Positions 54,692 through 63,172 of a stretch of 64,000 nucleotides of DNA are shown piece by piece. This DNA is from Variovorax sp. PMC12 (lineage in GTDB: Bacteria > Pseudomonadota > Gammaproteobacteria > Burkholderiales > Burkholderiaceae_C). Position 1 is the stretch's first letter. Each line of letters opens with the position of its first letter. The notes under the pieces are model-generated. The model ran no database searches. It was not told where the DNA came from and saw only the letters and a list, made by a program, of their open reading frames with translations. The stretch covers positions 2,181,001 through 2,245,000 of the forward strand of contig NZ_CP027773.1 in the NCBI RefSeq assembly GCF_003019815.1, given 5' to 3'. The translations under genes were made by a program, and so were the position numbers.

Positions 54692-55269
54692 AAAAAATCA
54701 AACTCGCACTTCTGACGGTCGCCCTGGCTAGCAGTTCGATGGCCGCAATGGCCCAGGACAAGGCCACGCTCATCAAGCAGTTCATCGACATCCAGCGTCC
54801 CGGCATCGAATCGCTGGCGCGCGGCCTGGTCGAGCAATCGAGCGCTCCGATCGCACAGGCGGGTTCGCAGTACCTGCAGACGCAGGTGCCGGAAGCCAAG
54901 CGCGAGTCTGCCGCCAAGGCTGCCGACGCCGAGCTGAAGAAGTACTTCGACGACGCCTACCCGATCGTGCGCGACAAGGCAGTGCAGCTGGCTCCTGGCG
55001 CCCTGACCCCGCTGCTCGAGCAGAACTTCAGCGAAGACGAGCTCAAGCAGCTGCTGGCCTGGATCAACTCGCCCCTGAGCAAGAAGTACCAGGAGCTGAA
55101 CCCGAAGATGCAGACCGCACTGACGGAAAAGCTGGTGGCCGACACGCGCGCCACCATCGAACCGAAGATGCGCGCACTCGATGAGAACGTCGCCAAGGCC
55201 CTCGGCGCCCCGACCGATGCCGCCGCCCCCGCCGCCAAGGCCCCGGCCAAGGCACCAGCCAAGAAGTAA
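54688..55269 (+). CDS. DUF2059 exported protein
   Basis: 193 residues beginning with a GTG that overlaps the gyrA stop (GTGA). A signal peptide (MKKIKLALLTVALASSSMAA, cleavage near MAQ) is followed by a helical DUF2059-type domain (LTPLLEQNFSEDELKQLLAW, then INSPLSKKYQELNPKM) and an Ala/Pro/Lys-rich tail. Periplasmic, function unknown. Coupling to gyrA makes its expression follow gyrase. Confidence 0.85.
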   Translation: MKKIKLALLTVALASSSMAAMAQDKATLIKQFIDIQRPGIESLARGLVEQSSAPIAQAGSQYLQTQVPEAKRESAAKAADAELKKYFDDAYPIVRDKAVQLAPGALTPLLEQNFSEDELKQLLAWINSPLSKKYQELNPKMQTALTEKLVADTRATIEPKMRALDENVAKALGAPTDAAAPAAKAPAKAPAKK

Positions 55270-55275
55270 AGCAAC

Positions 55276-56406
55276 GTGACCCAGCAGCAGACGCCGGCCG
55301 GCAAGCGCCCCTACAACTTTTCGGCCGGCCCGGCTGCCATGCCGGAAGCGGTGCTGCAACGCGCCGCCTCCGAAATGCTCGACTGGCACGGCAGCGGCAT
55401 GAGCGTGATGGAAATGAGCCATCGCGGCAAGGAGTTCGGCTCGATCTGCACGCAGGCCGAAGCCGACATCCGCACGCTGCTGGCCGTGCCCTCCAATTTC
55501 CACATCCTGTTCATGCAGGGTGGCGGCCTCGGCGAGAACGCCATCGTTCCGCTGAACCTGTCGCGCGGCAAGACCGCCGACTTCGTCATTACCGGCAGCT
55601 GGAGCACCAAGTCGCACAAGGAAGCGCAGCGCTACTGCACCGCGCGCGTGGCCGCGAGCAATGCCGACGACCAGCACACCGGATTGCCCGATCCCGCGAC
55701 CTGGCAGCTGTCCAAGGACGCCTCGTACGTGCACGTGTGCTCCAACGAGACCATCAACGGCATCGAGTTCCAGCAGCTGCCCGACCTGGCGGCGCTGGGC
55801 AGCAATGCCCCGCTGGTCATCGATTTCTCTTCGCACGTTGCCTCGCGCAGCGTCGACTGGAGCCGCGTGGGCCTGGCCTTCGGCGGCGCGCAGAAGAACC
55901 TCGGCCCGGCCGGCCTGACGATCGTCGTCGTGCGCGACGACCTGCTCGGCCACGCGCTCGAGATCTGCCCGAGCGCGTTCAACTACAAGACCGTGGCCGA
56001 CAACAACTCCATGTACAACACCCCGCCGACCTGGGGCATCTACATGGCAGGGCTCACGTTCCAGTGGCTGCTGCAGCAAAAGGAAGGCGACCTCACGGGC
56101 GTCGCGGCCATCGAGCAGCGCAACATCGCCAAGGCGAAGCTGCTGTACGACTACATCGACGGCTCCGACTTCTACGCCAACCGCATCGACCCCAACTGCC
56201 GCTCGCGCATGAACGTGCCGTTCTTCCTGGCGGACGAAGGGCGCAACGAAGCCTTCCTGGCCGGTGCGCGCGAAGCCGGGCTGCTGCAACTCAAGGGGCA
56301 CAAGTCGGTCGGCGGCATGCGCGCCAGCATTTACAACGCCATGCCGCTGGAAGGGGTGCAGGCGCTGGTGGGCTACATGCGAGAATTCGAGCGATCGCAT
56401 GCCTAG
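55276..56406 (+). CDS. serC: Phosphoserine aminotransferase
   Basis: 376 residues from GTG 55276. The start region PYNFSAGPAAMPEAVLQ and DWHGSGMSVMEMSHRGKEF are diagnostic. The PLP Lys207 lies in AFGGAQKNLGPAGLT, and the phosphate-binding FLMQGGG-type turn reads FMQGGGLGENA. It makes phosphoserine in serine synthesis and also acts in pyridoxal phosphate synthesis. It starts six bases after the DUF2059 gene and precedes pheA. Confidence 0.97.
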   Translation: MTQQQTPAGKRPYNFSAGPAAMPEAVLQRAASEMLDWHGSGMSVMEMSHRGKEFGSICTQAEADIRTLLAVPSNFHILFMQGGGLGENAIVPLNLSRGKTADFVITGSWSTKSHKEAQRYCTARVAASNADDQHTGLPDPATWQLSKDASYVHVCSNETINGIEFQQLPDLAALGSNAPLVIDFSSHVASRSVDWSRVGLAFGGAQKNLGPAGLTIVVVRDDLLGHALEICPSAFNYKTVADNNSMYNTPPTWGIYMAGLTFQWLLQQKEGDLTGVAAIEQRNIAKAKLLYDYIDGSDFYANRIDPNCRSRMNVPFFLADEGRNEAFLAGAREAGLLQLKGHKSVGGMRASIYNAMPLEGVQALVGYMREFERSHA

Positions 56407-56435
56407 GCGCATGCTCCGCTCAGTTGCCCGCACCG

Positions 56436-57560
56436 ATGACCGCCTCCGCCCCCACACCACCCTCTTCACCTTCCGATAACTCCGAGAGCCTGGCCGATCT
56501 GCGCGTGCAGATCGACTCGCTCGACCAGCGCCTGCTCAGCCTGCTCAACGAGCGGGCCCACGTGGCCGAGCTGGTCGGCGAGGTCAAGAAGCGCGAGGGC
56601 ACGCCGTTCTTCCGCCCTGATCGCGTGGCGCAGGTCATCGACAAGATGCAGAAGAGCAATGGCGGTCCGCTCAAGGATCTCCACGTGGCGGCCATCTGGC
56701 GCGAAATCATGTCGGCCTGCCTGGCGCTCGAATCGCCGCAGCGCGTCGCCGTGTTGGGCCCCGAGGGCACCTTCTGCGAACAGGCCGCCATCGAGTACTT
56801 CGGCGGCGCCGCCGACCTGATCTACTGCGCCAGCTTCGACGAAGTTTTCCACGCCACGGCCGCCGGCAGCGCCCAGTACGGCGTGGTCGGCGTCGAGAAC
56901 TCGACCGAAGGCGTCGTCACGCGCTCGCTCGACCTGTTCCTGCACTCGCCCACCCATGTCGTCGGCGAAGTCAGCCTGCTGGTGCGCCACCACCTCCTGC
57001 GCAGCAGCAACTCGCTCGAAGGCGTGGAAGCCGTGCTGGCCCATCCGCAGGCGCTGGCCCAGTGCCAGACCTGGCTGTCCAAGCACCTCCCGAATGCCGA
57101 ACGGCGCGCCGTGTCGAGCAACGCCGAGGGCGCCCGCCTCGCGTCGACCAATCCGGCCTGGGCCGCGCTGGCCGGCGAACGCGCCGCCACCCGCTTCGGC
57201 CTGCACATCGTGGCGCACGCCATCCAGGACGACTCCTACAACCGCACCCGCTTCTCCGTCATCTGCCTGCCGCAGACGCTGGCCATGCCGCCGGCCTCGG
57301 GCCGCGACTGCACCAGCCTGATCGTCTCGGTGCCGAACCGGCCCGGCGCGGTGCACGACCTGCTGGTTCCGCTGAAGGCCAACAACGTGTCGATGACCCG
57401 CTTCGAGTCGCGCCCCGCGCGCACCGGCCAGTGGGAGTACTACTTCTACATCGACCTCGACGGCCACCCCTCGCAGCCGAACGTGGCCGCGGCCCTGGCC
57501 GAACTGCGCGGACTCTGCGCCTTCTACAAGGTGCTGGGCGCCTACCCCGTCAAGTCCTGA
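56436..57560 (+). CDS. pheA: Bifunctional chorismate mutase / prephenate dehydratase
   Basis: 374 residues from ATG 56436-56438. The AroQ chorismate mutase helices occupy about 20-105 (LRVQIDSLDQRLLSLLNERA). The prephenate dehydratase domain begins with VAVLGPEGTFCEQAA and keeps the NRTRF catalytic Thr. A C-terminal ACT domain has the ESRP regulatory motif (TRFESRPAR), implying feedback inhibition by phenylalanine. It makes phenylpyruvate. Standard betaproteobacterial neighbours are serC before and tyrA after. Confidence 0.97.
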   Translation: MTASAPTPPSSPSDNSESLADLRVQIDSLDQRLLSLLNERAHVAELVGEVKKREGTPFFRPDRVAQVIDKMQKSNGGPLKDLHVAAIWREIMSACLALESPQRVAVLGPEGTFCEQAAIEYFGGAADLIYCASFDEVFHATAAGSAQYGVVGVENSTEGVVTRSLDLFLHSPTHVVGEVSLLVRHHLLRSSNSLEGVEAVLAHPQALAQCQTWLSKHLPNAERRAVSSNAEGARLASTNPAWAALAGERAATRFGLHIVAHAIQDDSYNRTRFSVICLPQTLAMPPASGRDCTSLIVSVPNRPGAVHDLLVPLKANNVSMTRFESRPARTGQWEYYFYIDLDGHPSQPNVAAALAELRGLCAFYKVLGAYPVKS

Positions 57561-57580
57561 GCGGCAGGCAGACACACAGC

Positions 57581-58471
57581 ATGTTCGAACAACTGGGACT
57601 GATCGGCTGCGGCCTGATGGGCGGCTCCTTCGCGCTCGCGCTCAAGCGCGCGAAGCTGGTGAAACGCGTGGTGGGCTACAGCAAGTCGCCCTCCACCACT
57701 GAGCGGGCACGCCAGCTCGGCGTGATCGACGTGGCGGCGCCTTCGGCGCTGCTGGCGGTGTCGGGCGCCGACATCGTGCTGCTGGCGGTGCCGGTGGCCG
57801 CGTCGGAGGCCACGTTCAAGGCCATCCGCCATGGCATCGCAAGCGAAACGCTCGTGATGGACGTCGGCTCGACCAAGGGCGACGTGATCGAAGCCGCCCG
57901 CAACGGGCTGCAGCGCCAGTTCGCGAACTTCGTGCCGGCACACCCGATCGCGGGCAAGGAACTGTCGGGCATCGAGCATGCCGAGGCCTCGCTCTTCAAC
58001 GGCCGCCAGGTCGTGCTGACGCCCGTGAAGACCACGCTGCGCTCCAACGTGCAGCGGGCCTCGCAGGTGTGGAGCGGCATCGGCGCGCATGTGGTCACCA
58101 TGACGCACGAAGAGCACGACGCCGCCTTCGCGGCCGTGAGCCACCTGCCGCACCTGCTGGCCTTCGCATACACCAACGCCATCGCCAGCCAGCCCCAGGG
58201 CGACCGCTTCCTGAGCCTCGCGGGCCCGGGCTTCCGCGATTTCTCGCGCATTGCCGCAAGCGACCCGGTGATGTGGCGCGACGTGCTGCTGGCCAACCGC
58301 GAACAGGTGCTGCAGCAGTCGCAGGCTTTTCGCAAGGCGCTGCAAGACCTCGAGGCACTGATGACGGCGGGCGACCTGCAAGGGCTGGAGCAATCCATCG
58401 CCACCGCCAGCAAGGCCCGCGCGGCTTGGAAGCCGGCCACCGACACTTCGTCGCAGCAGCAGGACAACTGA
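57581..58471 (+). CDS. tyrA: Prephenate / arogenate dehydrogenase
   Basis: 296 residues from ATG 57581. The NAD site is LGLIGCGLMGGSFALAL and the catalytic His lies in VPAHPIAGKELSG, followed by the SHLPHLLAFA helix typical of the family. It has no chorismate mutase or ACT domain and is the short type. It makes the tyrosine precursor and is followed at one base by aroA-cmk. Confidence 0.96.
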   Translation: MFEQLGLIGCGLMGGSFALALKRAKLVKRVVGYSKSPSTTERARQLGVIDVAAPSALLAVSGADIVLLAVPVAASEATFKAIRHGIASETLVMDVGSTKGDVIEAARNGLQRQFANFVPAHPIAGKELSGIEHAEASLFNGRQVVLTPVKTTLRSNVQRASQVWSGIGAHVVTMTHEEHDAAFAAVSHLPHLLAFAYTNAIASQPQGDRFLSLAGPGFRDFSRIAASDPVMWRDVLLANREQVLQQSQAFRKALQDLEALMTAGDLQGLEQSIATASKARAAWKPATDTSSQQQDN

Positions 58472-58472
58472 G

Positions 58473-60485
58473 ATGTTCTCGACCACCTTCCTCGACCTGC
58501 CGGCCCTCGCGGGCGCGGCCGGCACGGTGCGGCTGCCGGGCTCCAAGAGCATCTCCAACCGCGTGCTGCTGCTGGCGGCGCTCGCCAGCGGCACCACCAC
58601 CATCCACGACCTGCTCGATTCCGACGACACGCGCGTGATGCTCACCGCGCTGCGCGCGCTCGGCTGCGGCATCGATCCGGACGGCAACACCCTGCGCATC
58701 ACCGGCCTCGGCGGCCAGCTCCAGCCCAGCGAGGCGCTGCTGCCGCTGTTCCTCGGCAACGCCGGTACCGCGATGCGTCCGCTGACTGCGGCGCTGTCGC
58801 TGCTGGGCGGCGAGTTCGAGCTCAGCGGCGTGCCGCGCATGCACGAGCGCCCGATCGGCGACCTGGTCGACGCACTGACCCAGCTCGGCTGCCGCATCGA
58901 CCACCTCGGCAACCCCGGCTATCCCCCGCTGCGCATCCACCCGGTGCCGCACGGTGAACTGGCGCTCGATGCGCCGATCCGCGTACGCGGCGACGTGTCG
59001 AGCCAGTTCCTGACCGCGCTGCTGCTGGCGTTGCCGCTGGCTGCAGCCAACGACATCGTGATCGAGGTGGTCGGCGAGCTGATCTCCAAGCCCTACATCG
59101 AGATCACGCTGAACCTGCTGGCGCGCTTCGGCATCCATGTGCGGCGCGACGGCTGGGAACGCTTCACGATTCCGGCCGGCAGCCAGTACAGCTCGCCTGG
59201 CGACATCCACGTCGAGGCCGATGCTTCTTCCGCCAGCTATTTCATAGCACTGGGCGCCATCGCGACCGGCGTTTCCGGCAGGAACGGCATCCGCATCGAG
59301 GGCGTGGGCGCCGATTCGATCCAGGGCGACATCCGCTTCATCGACGCAGCCCGCCAGATGGGCGCGCAGGTCGACAGCGGCCCCAACTGGCTCGAAGTGC
59401 GCCGCGGCGCCTGGCCGCTCAAGGCCATCGACATCGACGCCAACCACATCCCCGACGCCGCAATGACGCTGGCCGTCATGGCGCTGTATGCCGACGGCCC
59501 GACCACGCTGCGCAACATCGCGAGCTGGCGCGTGAAGGAAACCGACCGCATCGACGCCATGGCCAACGAGCTGAAGAAGCTCGGCGCCGCCGTCGAGGCC
59601 GGGCCGGACTTCATCCGCGTGCACCCGTTGGCACAGGCCGGCTGGCGTCCCGCGAGCATCCACACCTACGACGACCACCGCGTGGCCATGTGCTTCTCGC
59701 TCGCGGCGTTCAACCCGGCGGGCGTGCCGGTGCGCATCCTCGATCCGCATTGCGTCGCCAAGACCTTCCCCGACTATTTCGAGACCCTGTTCTCGGTGGC
59801 CGAGGCCACGGAGGTGCCGGTGATCTGCATCGACGGCCCGACCGCCTCCGGCAAAGGCACGCTGGCGGCCGAAGTGGCGCGGCTGCTGGGCTACCACTAC
59901 CTCGATTCGGGCTCGCTCTATCGCGTGACAGGCCTGGCCATGCGCCGCGCCGGCCTGAGCGCCGACGCCCAGCACGAAGCGCAGATCGCCGCCCTCGCCG
60001 CCGGCCTGCCCCTGCAATTCACCGAGGGCAAGGTGCTGCTGGCCGGCGAAGACGTCAGCGACGAGATCCGCACCGAGGCGGCCGGCATGGACGCCTCCCG
60101 CGTCTCCACGCTGCCCGCCGTGCGCGCGGCGCTGCTGGCCCTGCAGCAGCGTTTTCGCCAGTTGCCCGGGCTGGTGGCCGACGGCCGCGACATGGGCACC
60201 GTGATCTTCCCCGACGCGGCGCTCAAGGTGTTCCTCACGGCCAGCGCCGCCGAGCGCGCCGAACGGCGCCATAAGCAGTTGATTTCAAAGGGTATTTCGA
60301 CTACACTCGACAGTCTTCGCTCCGACTTGGAAGCGCGTGATGCCCGGGATTCCTCCCGCAGCGTCGCCCCCCTCAAGCCGGCGCAGGACGCCCGCCACCT
60401 CGACAACTCCCAGCTGTCCATCGAGCAATCGATCGACCAGGTGTTGGACTGGTGGCAGCAAGTACAGCCTTTCAAGTCCGCTTGA
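58473..60485 (+). CDS. aroA: EPSP synthase fused to cytidylate kinase
   Basis: 670 residues in two domains. Residues 1-435 are 3-phosphoshikimate 1-carboxyvinyltransferase: LPGSKSISNRVLLLAAL, LGNAGTAMRPLTAAL, and later DDHRVAMCFSL. Residues about 440-665 are cytidylate kinase: ICIDGPTASGKGTLAAEVAR as P-loop, then LDSGSLYR, and VADGRDMGTVIFPDA. The frame is continuous across the junction (about 59810), so this is a true fusion. It is known as a bifunctional protein in Comamonadaceae and their relatives and helps the taxonomic placement. rpsA follows, as cmk-rpsA does widely. Confidence 0.96.
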   Translation: MFSTTFLDLPALAGAAGTVRLPGSKSISNRVLLLAALASGTTTIHDLLDSDDTRVMLTALRALGCGIDPDGNTLRITGLGGQLQPSEALLPLFLGNAGTAMRPLTAALSLLGGEFELSGVPRMHERPIGDLVDALTQLGCRIDHLGNPGYPPLRIHPVPHGELALDAPIRVRGDVSSQFLTALLLALPLAAANDIVIEVVGELISKPYIEITLNLLARFGIHVRRDGWERFTIPAGSQYSSPGDIHVEADASSASYFIALGAIATGVSGRNGIRIEGVGADSIQGDIRFIDAARQMGAQVDSGPNWLEVRRGAWPLKAIDIDANHIPDAAMTLAVMALYADGPTTLRNIASWRVKETDRIDAMANELKKLGAAVEAGPDFIRVHPLAQAGWRPASIHTYDDHRVAMCFSLAAFNPAGVPVRILDPHCVAKTFPDYFETLFSVAEATEVPVICIDGPTASGKGTLAAEVARLLGYHYLDSGSLYRVTGLAMRRAGLSADAQHEAQIAALAAGLPLQFTEGKVLLAGEDVSDEIRTEAAGMDASRVSTLPAVRAALLALQQRFRQLPGLVADGRDMGTVIFPDAALKVFLTASAAERAERRHKQLISKGISTTLDSLRSDLEARDARDSSRSVAPLKPAQDARHLDNSQLSIEQSIDQVLDWWQQVQPFKSA

Positions 60486-60689
60486 AAAGCTGGCGCCAGA
60501 CGGAATATCCGAAGGCGCATACCGCTCCAGCAGGCTCTCTTCGCGCGACAGCGCACCGGCCTGCTGGTTGTTCAACCAACCCGGGTTTATATCCAAAAAG
60601 CCCACAAAACCGCCGTCTACAGACCCACAGCAGCCGCACGCAATTTCGCATGAGCGCCTGCCAACCCTGCCTGACGGAAGGAACCATAA

Positions 60690-62378
60690 ATGTCTGAATC
60701 TTTTGCCGACCTATTCGAAGAGTCCCTGAAGCGTTCCGAAATGCGCACCGGCGAGGTCATCACGGCCGAAGTCGTGCGTGTCGAACACAACCACGTCGTC
60801 GTCAACGCCGGTCTGAAGTCCGAAGCGTATGTGCCGATCGAAGAGTTCAAGAACGACAAGGGCGAACTCGAAGTTCAGGCCGGCGATTTCGTTTCCGTTG
60901 CCATCGGCAGCGTTGAAAACGGCTACGGCGACACCATCCTCTCGCGCGACACCGCCAAGCGTCTGGCTTCGTGGCTCGCCCTGGAGAAGGCCCTGGAATC
61001 GGGCGACTTCGTCACCGGCACCACCAGCGGCAAGGTCAAGGGCGGCCTCACGGTCCTGGTCAACGGCATCCGCGCGTTCCTGCCGGGCTCGCTGATCGAC
61101 ACGCGTCCGATCAAGGACCTGACCCCGTACGAGAACAAGACCCTCGAATTCAAGGTCATCAAGCTCGACCGCAAGCGCAACAACGTCGTGCTGTCGCGCC
61201 GTGCCGTGGTCGAAGCCAGCATGGGCGAAGAACGCGCCAAGCTGATGGAAACGCTGAAGGAAGGCGCAGTCGTGCGCGGCGTGGTCAAGAACATCACCGA
61301 ATACGGTGCGTTCGTGGACCTCGGCGGCATCGACGGCCTGCTGCACATCACCGACATGGCATGGCGCCGTGTCCGCCACCCGAGCGAAGTCGTTCAGGCC
61401 GGCCAGGAAATCACCGCCAAGATCCTCAAGTTCGACACCGAGAAGAACCGTGTCTCGCTGGGTCTCAAGCAAATGGGCGACGATCCGTGGATGGGCGTTT
61501 CGCGCCGCTACCCGCAATCGACCCGCCTGTTCGGCAAGGTCACGAACATTGCCGACTACGGCGCGTTCGTCGAACTCGAACCCGGCATCGAAGGCCTGGT
61601 GCACGTCTCCGAAATGGACTGGACCAACAAGAACATCGCTCCGAACAAGATCGTCTCGCTGGGCGACGAAGTCGAAGTCATGGTCCTGGAAATCGACGAA
61701 GACAAGCGCCGCATCAGCCTGGGCATGAAGCAGTGCAAGGCCAACCCGTGGCAAGAGTTCGCCCAGAACACGAAGCGTGGCGACCGCGTCAAGGGCCCGA
61801 TCAAGTCGATCACCGACTTCGGCGTGTTCGTGGGTCTGGCTGCCGGCATCGACGGCCTGGTTCACCTCTCGGACCTCTCGTGGAACGAAGCCGGCGAAAC
61901 CGCCGTTCGCAACTACAAGAAGGGCCAGGAAGTCGAAGCGATCGTGCTGGCAGTCGACGTCGACCGCGAGCGCATCTCGCTGGGCATCAAGCAGCTCGAC
62001 AGCGACCCGTTCACCACGTTCACCACCGTGAACGACAAGGGCCAGATCGTGACCGGCAAGGTCAAGACGGTTGACGCCCGCGGCGCTGAAATCGACCTCG
62101 GCGAAGACATCATCGGCTACCTGCGTGCTTCGGAAATCTCGCGCGACCGCGTCGAAGATGCCCGCAACGTGCTGAAGGAAGGCGACGAAGTCACCGCCAT
62201 CGTCGTGAATGTGGATCGCAAGACCCGCAACATCCAGCTGTCGATCAAGCAGAAGGACATGGTCGACGAACAAGGCGCCATGGCCAGCCTGAGCCAGCAG
62301 TCGGCACGCGAAAACGCGGGCACGACCAGCCTGGGCGCACTGCTGCGCGCCAAGCTCGACAACAGCGACAACAAGTAA
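60690..62378 (+). CDS. rpsA: 30S ribosomal protein S1
   Basis: 562 residues with six S1 RNA-binding domains, seen as repeats of EYGAFVDLGGIDGLLH, DYGAFVELEPGIEGLVH and DFGVFVGLAAGIDGLVH, each followed by a KRRISLG-type strand. It unwinds and binds mRNA on the 30S subunit. The ATG follows GGAAGGAACC. The 204-bp spacer from aroA-cmk (60486-60689) contains no gene and should hold the rpsA promoter and leader. A strong terminator follows. Confidence 0.98.
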   Translation: MSESFADLFEESLKRSEMRTGEVITAEVVRVEHNHVVVNAGLKSEAYVPIEEFKNDKGELEVQAGDFVSVAIGSVENGYGDTILSRDTAKRLASWLALEKALESGDFVTGTTSGKVKGGLTVLVNGIRAFLPGSLIDTRPIKDLTPYENKTLEFKVIKLDRKRNNVVLSRRAVVEASMGEERAKLMETLKEGAVVRGVVKNITEYGAFVDLGGIDGLLHITDMAWRRVRHPSEVVQAGQEITAKILKFDTEKNRVSLGLKQMGDDPWMGVSRRYPQSTRLFGKVTNIADYGAFVELEPGIEGLVHVSEMDWTNKNIAPNKIVSLGDEVEVMVLEIDEDKRRISLGMKQCKANPWQEFAQNTKRGDRVKGPIKSITDFGVFVGLAAGIDGLVHLSDLSWNEAGETAVRNYKKGQEVEAIVLAVDVDRERISLGIKQLDSDPFTTFTTVNDKGQIVTGKVKTVDARGAEIDLGEDIIGYLRASEISRDRVEDARNVLKEGDEVTAIVVNVDRKTRNIQLSIKQKDMVDEQGAMASLSQQSARENAGTTSLGALLRAKLDNSDNK

Positions 62379-62389
62379 GCTGAGTCCGG

Positions 62390-62427
62390 AGACAGAGCAG
62401 GCCCTGGGGCCGCTCTGTCTTTTTTTT
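62390..62427 (+). terminator. Intrinsic terminator after rpsA
   Basis: AGACAGAGC (62390-62398) pairs with GCTCTGTCT (62412-62420), with an inner GGCC/GGCC stem, and runs into eight T residues. It lies 11 bp past the rpsA stop and separates rpsA from ihfB, although read-through is common at this junction. Confidence 0.93.
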
Positions 62428-62449
62428 CGTCCACGTTTTTGTTTGGCCC

Positions 62450-62776
62450 ATGACCCGCTCAGACCTCGTCGAAGAACTCGCAGCCCGCTTTGCGCAACTG
62501 ACGCACCGCGACGCCGAATACGCCGTCAAGACCATCCTCGACGCGATGAGCGACGCCCTGGTGCGCGGGCACCGCATCGAAATCCGCGGCTTCGGCAGCT
62601 TCTCGGTCAACCGCCGTCCGCCGCGCATCGGCCGCAACCCGCGTTCGGGCGAGAGCGTGCAGATTCCCGAAAAACGGGTGCCGCACTTCAAGCCCGGCAA
62701 GGCGCTGCGCGAAGCCGTGGATGCCAAGACAGCCGAGCTCGACGCGGACAAGGAAGCCAAGGCCCGCAAGGCCTGA
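62450..62776 (+). CDS. ihfB: Integration host factor subunit beta
   Basis: 108 residues of the HU/IHF family: MTRSDLVEELAARFAQLTHR, the helix KTILDAMSDALVRGHRIEIR, then FGSFSVNRRPPRIGRNPRSG with the arm and intercalating Pro (QIPEKRVPHFKPGKALRE). The position directly after rpsA identifies it as the beta subunit. It bends DNA at specific sites as a heterodimer with IhfA. Confidence 0.96.
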   Translation: MTRSDLVEELAARFAQLTHRDAEYAVKTILDAMSDALVRGHRIEIRGFGSFSVNRRPPRIGRNPRSGESVQIPEKRVPHFKPGKALREAVDAKTAELDADKEAKARKA

Positions 62777-62833
62777 CGCACGGACGATCAGAATGCCTGC
62801 AAACGTAGAATGCTCCCGGCAACGGGAACGGCT

Positions 62834-63172
62834 ATGAAATACCTCCTGTGGCTGCTCAAGGCAGCCATTTTTTTTACGCTATTCGCCTTCGCGCTGAACA
62901 ACCAGCACGACGCGACCGTCTATTTCTTCTTCGGCACCTACTGGCGCGCACCACTGGTGCTCGTCGTGCTCGCGGCCTTTGCCGGCGGGCTCGTGGTGGG
63001 TGCGCTCGGCATGCTGCCGGGCTGGTGGAAACACCGTACCGCGGCGGCGCAGTTGCCTGCAGTCCCCGCCGAAGCACCGTCCCCCGCGGCATCGGCGGCC
63101 GTGGCCGCTCCTGCAGCGGCCCAGCCCACTTCCGCCCCCGACCTTCCCGCCGTACGTCAACATGGACTTTGA
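62834..63172 (+). CDS. lapA: LapA-domain inner-membrane protein (YciS-like)
   Basis: 112 residues from ATG 62834. Two membrane helices (about 5-22 and 40-62, LVLVVLAAFAGGLVVGALGM) form the DUF1049/LapA domain involved in lipopolysaccharide assembly. The C-terminus is Ala/Pro-rich. An ATG 24 bases earlier is less likely. The end overlaps the lapB start by 11 bp. It is not related to the biofilm adhesin also named LapA. Confidence 0.88.
   Translation: MKYLLWLLKAAIFFTLFAFALNNQHDATVYFFFGTYWRAPLVLVVLAAFAGGLVVGALGMLPGWWKHRTAAAQLPAVPAEAPSPAASAAVAAPAAAQPTSAPDLPAVRQHGL

Noticed and set aside
62810..63172. lapA as the biofilm adhesin LapA
   Set aside because: The 112-residue two-helix protein is the lipopolysaccharide-assembly LapA/YciS type; only the name is shared.
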